Positions 58,739 to 64,000 of a DNA stretch of 64,000 nt are shown one piece after another (within the stretch, counting starts at the first letter, position 1; the number at the start of each line of letters is the position of its first letter). The stretch is taken from positions 1 to 64,000 of the forward strand of contig SPQJ01000003.1 of NCBI GenBank assembly GCA_004570425.1, written 5' to 3'. Under the pieces are notes generated by a model. It saw only the letters and a list, made by a program, of their open reading frames with translations. It was not told the origin of the DNA and did not search any database. The position numbers and the translations under genes are program-made. The stretch is from Bacillus sp. AZ43 (GTDB lineage Bacteria; Actinomycetota; Actinomycetes; Mycobacteriales; Geodermatophilaceae).

Positions 58739-60090
58739 GAGCGCCGCCCCGCCATGAGGGTGCGGGCCTCGCCGGCGGTGATCACGCTGCCGGTGACCAG
58801 CACGCCGGAGCCGCCGAGCGCGTCGTCCGGGCCGGCCTCGGCCAGCTCGATCGCCTCGGTGATCGCGTCGGCCAGGCGCGGCTGGACGCTGACCCGGTCG
58901 GCGCCGAAGACGTCGACGGCCAGCGCCCCCAGCTCGTCGGCCGGCATCGCCCGCGGCGAGGTGTTCTGGGTGACCACGAGCTCGGCGCAGACGTCCTCGA
59001 GGGCGGCCAGCATCCCGGCGACGTCCTTGCCGTGGACGACCCCGACCACGCCGACCAGCCGGGTGAAGTCGAAGGACTCCTTGATCGCGTCCACCGTCGC
59101 CGCCATGCCGGCCGGGTTGTGCGCGGCGTCGACCAGCACCGTCGGGCTGGTGCGGACGCGCTCCAGGCGGCCGGGCGACCGGACGCCGGCGAAGGCCGCG
59201 CGCACCGTCTCCTGCTCGATGGGGCCGGTCGCGGCTCCCGCGCCCAGGAACGCCTCGACCGCGGCGAGGGCGGTGACGGCGTTCTGCGCCTGGTGCGCGC
59301 CGAACAGGGGGAGAAAGACCTCCTCGTACTCGCCGCCGAGGCCCTGCAGGCGGACCTGCTGCCCGCCGACGGCGACCCGCCGCTCCAGGACGCCGAACTC
59401 GGTGCCCTCGCGGGCGACGACGGCCTCGACGTCGACCGCGCGGCGCACCAGCGAGTCGAGCGCCGCGGGCTCCTGGTGGGCCAGGACGGCGATCGAGTCG
59501 GCCTTGATGATCCCGGCCTTCTCCCCCGCGATCGTGCCGACGTCCGGGCCCAGGTACTCGGCGTGGTCCAGCGCGACCGGGGTGACGACGGCGACGCGCG
59601 CCTCGGCGACGTTGGTGGCGTCCCAGGTGCCGCCCATGCCGACCTCGATGACGGCGACGTCGACCGGGGCGTCGGCGAACAGCGCGTACGCCATGCCGAC
59701 CATGACCTCGAAGAAGCTCATCGGGTGGTCGCCGGCGGCGTCGACCATCTGCACGTAGGGCGCGATGTCGTCGTAGGTCTCGACGAAGCGCTCGGCGCTC
59801 ACCGGCTCGCCGTCGAGCACGATCCGCTCGCGGATCTCCTGCAGGTGCGGGCTGGTGAAGCGGCCCACGCGCAGGCCGAAGCCGCGCAGCAGCTCGTCGA
59901 TCATCCGCGCCGTCGTCGTCTTGCCGTTGGTGCCCGCGACCTGGACGACCGGCATCGCGCGGTGCGGCGAACCGAGGAGGTCGACCAGCGCCGTGATGCG
60001 GGTCAGCGACGGCTCCAGGCGGCTCTCCGGCCAGCGCGCCAGCAGCTCCTTCTCGACCCGGGCCATGTCACCGGTACTGCTGCTGCTCAT
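58735..60090 (-). CDS. folC: Bifunctional folylpolyglutamate/dihydrofolate synthase
   Basis: 451 aa. Mur-ligase fold with the P-loop [20 protein letters not shown] (about 48-67), [13 protein letters not shown] and [13 protein letters not shown]. It adds glutamate to folates. ATG 60090 is chosen; a second ATG eight codons in (MARVEKELL) is possible. CATCCT lies 7 nt upstream of 60090, so this too may be leaderless. Divergent from valS, with only 42 bp between start codons. Confidence 0.95.
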   Translation of the reverse strand: MSSSSTGDMARVEKELLARWPESRLEPSLTRITALVDLLGSPHRAMPVVQVAGTNGKTTTARMIDELLRGFGLRVGRFTSPHLQEIRERIVLDGEPVSAERFVETYDDIAPYVQMVDAAGDHPMSFFEVMVGMAYALFADAPVDVAVIEVGMGGTWDATNVAEARVAVVTPVALDHAEYLGPDVGTIAGEKAGIIKADSIAVLAHQEPAALDSLVRRAVDVEAVVAREGTEFGVLERRVAVGGQQVRLQGLGGEYEEVFLPLFGAHQAQNAVTALAAVEAFLGAGAATGPIEQETVRAAFAGVRSPGRLERVRTSPTVLVDAAHNPAGMAATVDAIKESFDFTRLVGVVGVVHGKDVAGMLAALEDVCAELVVTQNTSPRAMPADELGALAVDVFGADRVSVQPRLADAITEAIELAEAGPDDALGGSGVLVTGSVITAGEARTLMAGRRS

Positions 60091-60119
60091 CCCGCCCAGG
60101 ATGCCAGCCGCAGGCTTCC

Positions 60120-60125
60120 TAGACT
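60120..60125 (+). promoter_or_regulatory. Predicted -10 box of a leaderless valS promoter
   Basis: TAGACT, then GAGGCAC (7 nt), then the valS ATG at 60133. The GAGG in the spacer is too close to the ATG for normal Shine-Dalgarno use. No leader long enough for a T-box riboswitch exists. Confidence 0.6.
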
Positions 60126-60132
60126 GAGGCAC

Positions 60133-62718
60133 ATGGCTGCCGACTTCGCGACCCCGGACACCTCTGCCCCGGGAACGACCGCCGGCGTACCCGAGAAGCC
60201 GAGCCTCGACGGGCTCGAGGACAAGTGGATCGAGCGGTGGGCAGCCGAGGACACCTACGGCTTCGACCGCGCGGCGGCGCTGCGGGCCCCGCGCGAGCAG
60301 ATCTACTCGATCGACACCCCTCCGCCGACCGCCAGCGGCTCGCTGCACGTGGGGCACGTCTTCAGCTACACCCACACCGACATCGTGGCCCGCTACCAGC
60401 GGATGCGCGGCAAGCACGTCTTCTACCCGATGGGCTGGGACGACAACGGGCTGCCGACCGAGCGGCGGGTGCAGAACTACTACGGCGTGCGGTGCGACCC
60501 CTCGCTCCCCTACGACCCCGCCTTCGAGCCGCCGGCCAAGCCGGACAAGAACCAGCTGCCGATCTCCCGGCGCAACTTCGTCGAGCTGTGCATGCAGCTG
60601 ACGGAGGAGGACGAGGCGGAGTACGAGAAGCTCTGGCGCCGCGTCGGCCTGTCGGTGGACTGGTCGAACGTCTACCGGACGATCTCGGAGACCTCCCGCG
60701 CCACCGCGCAGCGGATGTTCCTGCACAACCTGGCCCGCGGCGAGGCGTACGCGCAGGAGGCGCCGACCCTCTGGGACGTCACCTTCCGCACCGCCGTCGC
60801 CCAGGCCGAGCTCGAGGACCGCGAGCGGCCCGGCGCCTACCACCGCATCGGGTTCTCCGGCCGCGAGGGCGTCGTCTACATCGAGACCACCCGGCCCGAG
60901 CTGCTGCCCGCGTGCGTGGCCCTCGTCGCCCACCCCGACGACGAGCGGTACCAGCCGCTGTTCGGCACGACCGTCCGGACGCCGCTGTTCGACGTCGAGG
61001 TCCCGGTCGTGGCCCACCGCCTCGCCGAGCCGGACAAGGGCTCGGGCATCGCGATGATCTGCACCTTCGGCGACCTCAACGACGTCACCTGGTGGCGCGA
61101 GCTGCAGCTGCCGACCCGGGCGATCGTCGGCTGGGACGGCCGGATCCTGGCCGACCCGCCGCCCGGCGTGCCCGCGAAGCCCTACGACGAGCTGGCCGGC
61201 AAGACCGTCTTCAGCGCGCAGCAGCGGATCGTCGAGCTGCTCAAGGAGTCGGGCCACCTCGACGGCGAGCCGAAGCCGATCACCCACCCGGTGAAGTTCT
61301 TCGAGAAGGGCGAGCGCCCGCTCGAGATCGTCACCACGCGCCAGTGGTACATCCGCAACGGCGGCCGGGACGCTTCGCTCCGCGACGACCTGATCGCCCG
61401 CGGCCGCGAGATCCAGTGGGTGCCCGAGCACATGCGGCACCGGTACGAGAACTGGGTCGAGGGCCTCAACGGCGACTGGCTGATCAGCCGTCAGCGGTTC
61501 TTCGGCGTCCCGTTCCCGGTCTGGTACCGCCTCGACGCCGAGGGCGAGCCCGACTACGAGAACCCGATCCTCGCGCCGGAGGAGTCGCTGCCGGTCGACC
61601 CGTCGTCCGACGTCCCGCCGGGGTTCGACGAGTCGCAGCGCGGCAAGCCGGGCGGGTTCATGGCCGACCCCGACGTCATGGACACGTGGGCGACGTCGTC
61701 GCTGTCGCCGCAGGTGGCCTCGGGCTGGGACACCGACCCGGAGCTGTTCGCGCACGTCTTCCCGATGGACCAGCGGCCGCAGGCGCACGACATCATCCGC
61801 ACCTGGCTGTTCTCGACCGTCGTCCGGGCGCACTTCGAGCACGGCACGGTGCCGTGGACGCACGCCACGATCTCCGGCTTCGTGGTCGACCCCGACCGCA
61901 AGAAGATGTCGAAGTCGAAGGGCAACGCGACGACGCCCATCGACGTGCTCGAGCGGTACGGCACCGACGCCGTGCGCTGGCGTGCGGCCGGTGCTCGCCC
62001 GGGTGCCGACTCGCCGTTCGACGAGGCGCAGATGAAGGTCGGCCGCCGGCTGGCCATGAAGATCCTCAACGTCGGCAAGTTCGTGCTGGGGCTGGGCGCG
62101 TCGGCGTCGCTGACCGCCTCCGACGTCACCGAGCCGATCGACCGCGCGCTGCTCGCCGGGCTGACCCGCGTCGTCGACGAGGCCACGACGGCGCTCGACG
62201 CCTACAACTACACCCGGGCGCTCGAGGTGGCCGAGACCTTCTTCTGGTCGTTCTGCGACGACTACGTGGAGCTGGTGAAGTCCCGGGCCTACCAGTCCGA
62301 CGACGCCGCCCGCTCGGCGCAGGCCGCGCTGGCGATCGCCATCGACGTGCAGCTGCGGCTGTTCGCGCCGGTGCTGCCGTTCGTCACCGAGGAGGTCTGG
62401 TCGTGGTGGCAGACCGGCTCGGTGCACCGCGCGCCGTGGCCGGTCACCTCGGAGCTGCCCGCGGGCGGCGACCCCGCGGTCGTGACGGCGACGGCCGAGG
62501 CGCTGGCCGGCGTCCGCAAGGCGAAGTCGGATGCCAAGGTCTCCATGCGGGCCGACGTCCAGACCGCGACGGTGATCGCGCCCGAGGCGCAGGTTCCGCT
62601 GATCGAGGCGGCTCGCGCCGACCTGATCGACGCCGGCCGCATCGCCACGCTGTCGGTGCTCGCCGGGGAGGGCCCGCTGACCGTCGACGTCGTCCTCGCC
62701 CCCGTCCCGGAAGCCTGA
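60133..62718 (+). CDS. valS: Valine--tRNA ligase (archaeal-type)
   Basis: 861 aa class I synthetase. HIGH motif SLHVGHV is at about 71-77 and KMSKS in [12 protein letters not shown] near 594. The N-terminal region ([55 protein letters not shown]) matches the archaeal/rickettsial ValS form rather than the standard bacterial form with its GTDHAGIATQ segment. The CP1 editing domain is present ([16 protein letters not shown]). The C-terminal coiled coil is short or absent. ATG 60133 follows a TAGACT box by 7 nt. Confidence 0.94.
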   Translation: MAADFATPDTSAPGTTAGVPEKPSLDGLEDKWIERWAAEDTYGFDRAAALRAPREQIYSIDTPPPTASGSLHVGHVFSYTHTDIVARYQRMRGKHVFYPMGWDDNGLPTERRVQNYYGVRCDPSLPYDPAFEPPAKPDKNQLPISRRNFVELCMQLTEEDEAEYEKLWRRVGLSVDWSNVYRTISETSRATAQRMFLHNLARGEAYAQEAPTLWDVTFRTAVAQAELEDRERPGAYHRIGFSGREGVVYIETTRPELLPACVALVAHPDDERYQPLFGTTVRTPLFDVEVPVVAHRLAEPDKGSGIAMICTFGDLNDVTWWRELQLPTRAIVGWDGRILADPPPGVPAKPYDELAGKTVFSAQQRIVELLKESGHLDGEPKPITHPVKFFEKGERPLEIVTTRQWYIRNGGRDASLRDDLIARGREIQWVPEHMRHRYENWVEGLNGDWLISRQRFFGVPFPVWYRLDAEGEPDYENPILAPEESLPVDPSSDVPPGFDESQRGKPGGFMADPDVMDTWATSSLSPQVASGWDTDPELFAHVFPMDQRPQAHDIIRTWLFSTVVRAHFEHGTVPWTHATISGFVVDPDRKKMSKSKGNATTPIDVLERYGTDAVRWRAAGARPGADSPFDEAQMKVGRRLAMKILNVGKFVLGLGASASLTASDVTEPIDRALLAGLTRVVDEATTALDAYNYTRALEVAETFFWSFCDDYVELVKSRAYQSDDAARSAQAALAIAIDVQLRLFAPVLPFVTEEVWSWWQTGSVHRAPWPVTSELPAGGDPAVVTATAEALAGVRKAKSDAKVSMRADVQTATVIAPEAQVPLIEAARADLIDAGRIATLSVLAGEGPLTVDVVLAPVPEA

Positions 62719-62723
62719 GCGTG

Positions 62724-62768
62724 TGCGCTGACGCCCGGTTCTGAGCACCGGAACCGGGCGTCAGCGCA
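62724..62768. repeat. Palindromic repeat, copy 1 (terminator of valS; supplies abiEi stop)
   Basis: TGCGCTGACGCCCGGTTC (62724-62741) pairs perfectly over 18 bp with 62751-62768, leaving a 9-nt loop. It begins 6 nt after the valS stop, and its right arm contains the TGA of the convergent AbiEi/DUF559 gene (62761-62763). A related copy is at 63753-63797. Confidence 0.8.
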
Positions 62769-63678
62769 CCCCGTCGAGTCCCATGAGCCGGCGGCGGGCG
62801 GCGTATGCGGCCAGGATGTCCCGCCGACAGAGCTCCGGCGCGCCCGTGAGCCGGCGGAACCCGAAGCGGAGGGTCTGCCATCCGATGGTGGCGGACAGCG
62901 CGTCGCGCCGGATGTCGCGCTCCCGCTGGTCGCGTGACCCGTGCCAGGCGGCGCCGTCCATCTCGACGGCGAGCTTCACCTCGTCGTAGGCGGCATCCAG
63001 CACGAACGTCTCACCGCCCACGAGGACGCGTCGCTGTTGCACGTACGGAGGCATGCCCGGTCCCCTCAGCACGGTGAGGCAACCCCAGATCTCCAGTTCG
63101 CTCTGGCAGCCGTCCGACAGGAGGCCCACGAGTTCAGCCAGTGCCCCGCGGGAGCGGAGGGTGGGGCGTCGTTCCAGCTCGGCGAACAGATCGGCGGGCC
63201 GGCAGAGCCGACGACGCACTGCGCCGATGGCGGCAGCCCGGATGTCCGCCCGGGTCAGCCCGGCCGAGGCGCCCCATGTGTCGACGACAGCACGCTCCAC
63301 ACAGGAGACCGGGAGACCTTCGACGCGTCGGACGCTGTCGTCGAGCGCCCGTGTCCGGTGGAGGACGATGCCCGCGGTCCCCCGCCCGCTGCGCGCGTGC
63401 CCCACGGTGAGGTGGATAGGACCTCCCGGAGGCGCCAGCTCCCAGAGGGCGAGGGCGGATCGGTGGCTCACGACGCCGCCGGTGGCGTGCACCGCGGCCT
63501 CGAGCCGGATCCGCCACTCCCCCGCGGCGGAGGGCAGGGCGTAGATCCCGGGCTGGATTCGGCGGAGCCGCCCACCGCCGACCCAGCTCGCCACCGTCTT
63601 GCGGTCGACGCGCGCGATCAACGCCTCCCAGGTGGTCCATCCGTCCGGTCCGACCACCGCTTCGACCTCGTGCGCCAC
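62761..63678 (-). CDS. AbiEi-like/DUF559 domain protein
   Basis: 305 aa. The N-terminal half (TTWEALIARVDRKTVASWVGGGRLRRIQPGIYALPS; VSHRSALALWELAPPGGPIHLTVGHARSGRGTAGIVLHRTRAL) resembles AbiEi-type antitoxin winged helices. The C-terminal half is DUF559, a Vsr/restriction-endonuclease-like fold with FVLDAAYDEVKLAVEMDG (Asp...Glu-x-Asp) and the QRERDIRRDALSATIGWQTLRFGFRRL motif. These orphan genes are common in actinobacteria and have no proven function; no AbiEii toxin is adjacent. GTG 63678 start. Its last codons and stop lie inside a palindromic repeat, and another repeat copy lies upstream, suggesting a mobile or inserted unit between clpX and valS. Confidence 0.85.
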   Translation of the reverse strand: MAHEVEAVVGPDGWTTWEALIARVDRKTVASWVGGGRLRRIQPGIYALPSAAGEWRIRLEAAVHATGGVVSHRSALALWELAPPGGPIHLTVGHARSGRGTAGIVLHRTRALDDSVRRVEGLPVSCVERAVVDTWGASAGLTRADIRAAAIGAVRRRLCRPADLFAELERRPTLRSRGALAELVGLLSDGCQSELEIWGCLTVLRGPGMPPYVQQRRVLVGGETFVLDAAYDEVKLAVEMDGAAWHGSRDQRERDIRRDALSATIGWQTLRFGFRRLTGAPELCRRDILAAYAARRRLMGLDGVR

Positions 63679-63752
63679 GGCGTCGAGCTTCGGCCGCGGC
63701 GGCCCTCCTCAGGCTGCTCAACGAGCATCTGTGGACAGCGGCACCCAGCGTG

Positions 63753-63797
63753 TGCGCTGACGCCCAGTTTTGCCTTGCCGAACCGGGCGTGAGCGCA
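63753..63797. repeat. Palindromic repeat, copy 2
   Basis: Same family and orientation as 62724-62768, 1029 bp away. Arms 63753-63769 and 63781-63797 pair with two mismatches. The two copies share AGCGTGTGCGCTGACGCCC at the left and AACCGGGCGT-AGCGCAC at the right. They bracket the AbiEi/DUF559 gene. Confidence 0.8.
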
Positions 63798-63818
63798 CGC
63801 ACTCCGGCCCAGAACGCA

Positions 63819-63850
63819 ACGAGCCCGCCCCCGGACGGGGACGGGCTCGT
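63819..63850 (-). terminator. clpX terminator hairpin
   Basis: ACGAGCCCG pairs with CGGGCTCGT, extended by CCCC/GGGG past one bulged A. It starts 13 nt after the clpX stop. Confidence 0.75.
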
Positions 63851-63862
63851 CGACGTGTCAGA

Positions 63863-64000
63863 TCAGGCGGACTTCTCGCGGCGCTCGCGGGTGGGCTTGC
63901 GCGGCACGATGGTCGGGTTCACGTGCTCCAGCACGACCTCCTTGGTGATCACCACGGAGGCGACGTCGTCCCGGCTGGGGACGTCGTACATCACCGACTG
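63863..64000 (-). CDS. clpX: ATP-dependent Clp protease ATP-binding subunit ClpX, C-terminal end (partial)
   Basis: The last 45 residues of a protein running off the right edge. [32 protein letters not shown] is the ClpX C-terminus, from the small AAA+ subdomain. The TGA is at 63863-63865, followed by a hairpin terminator. Identification rests on this short conserved end and on the clpX-valS-folC order usual in actinobacteria. Confidence 0.88.
   Translation of the reverse strand, partial: QSVMYDVPSRDDVASVVITKEVVLEHVNPTIVPRKPTRERREKSA

Noticed and set aside
62761-63678. Complete AbiE toxin-antitoxin system
   Set aside because: Only the AbiEi-like part exists, fused to DUF559; no AbiEii nucleotidyltransferase is adjacent.
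1-64000. CRISPR arrays, prophage, rRNA genes
   Set aside because: No regularly spaced repeats with unique spacers, no phage structural genes and no rRNA sequence were seen; the only RNA gene recognised besides the riboswitch is tRNA-Sec.

Overview
The window is about 73-75% G+C, with GTG starts, ATGA/GTGA gene overlaps and many genes whose start codon lies 7 nt downstream of a TANNNT -10 box (leaderless promoters). Gene content and order (nadD-rsfS-phosphatase-degV-comEA-comEC-holA opposite rpsT-lepA; proA-proB-obgE-rpmA-rplU-rne; ndk-folC-valS-clpX; lprG with an MFS partner) point to a high-GC actinobacterium. A selenocysteine tRNA with a CUA anticodon places it most plausibly in the Geodermatophilaceae (Blastococcus/Geodermatophilus), the group in which UAG-programmed selenocysteine has been reported.

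Left third (1-14 kb): a cyclase/thiamine-diphosphate enzyme pair, a DadA-like oxidase with a DksA-type zinc finger protein, an SDR that has lost its catalytic tetrad, hemW, and an enoyl-CoA hydratase. These are followed by the whole selenocysteine toolkit within 7.7 kb: selB and selA (overlapping, minus strand), the tRNA-Sec gene (minus) and selD (plus). A TetR/fatty-acid-hydroxylase/hydrolase operon sits between selA and the tRNA, and a frameshifted WYL-domain gene between the tRNA and selD. The tRNA-Sec anticodon loop reads C-U-CUA-A-A, so it should decode UAG rather than UGA, yet selB, selD and at least seven other genes here end in UAG. UAG must therefore be read in two ways depending on context. 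No selenoprotein was recognised in the window.

Middle (14-31 kb): accessory metabolism and efflux. There is a patatin, an EamA exporter divergent from its TetR regulator across a perfect operator, an MDR oxidoreductase, an HTH/Clp-N pair behind a near-consensus promoter, and two flavin oxidoreductases with a 1200-residue SARP-ATPase-LuxR-like regulator. A guanidinium-type SMR exporter follows, preceded by a clear guanidine-III riboswitch, then the LprG/P55-like envelope lipid operon, a MOSC protein and lepA.

Right half (31-64 kb): mostly core genes, including rpsT, holA, comEC/comEA, nadD-rsfS, a MoxR/VWA pair, proA, a zinc-uptake operon (znuACB-zur) under a Zur box, def, proB-obgE-rpmA-rplU, RNase E/G, a radical SAM pair, ndk, folC, an archaeal-type valS and the 3' end of clpX. 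An AbiEi/DUF559 gene bracketed by two copies of a palindromic repeat sits between valS and clpX. Three genes (the TPP enzyme, the WYL gene, comEC) each carry a one-base discrepancy in a G/C run, so some frameshifts may be sequence errors.
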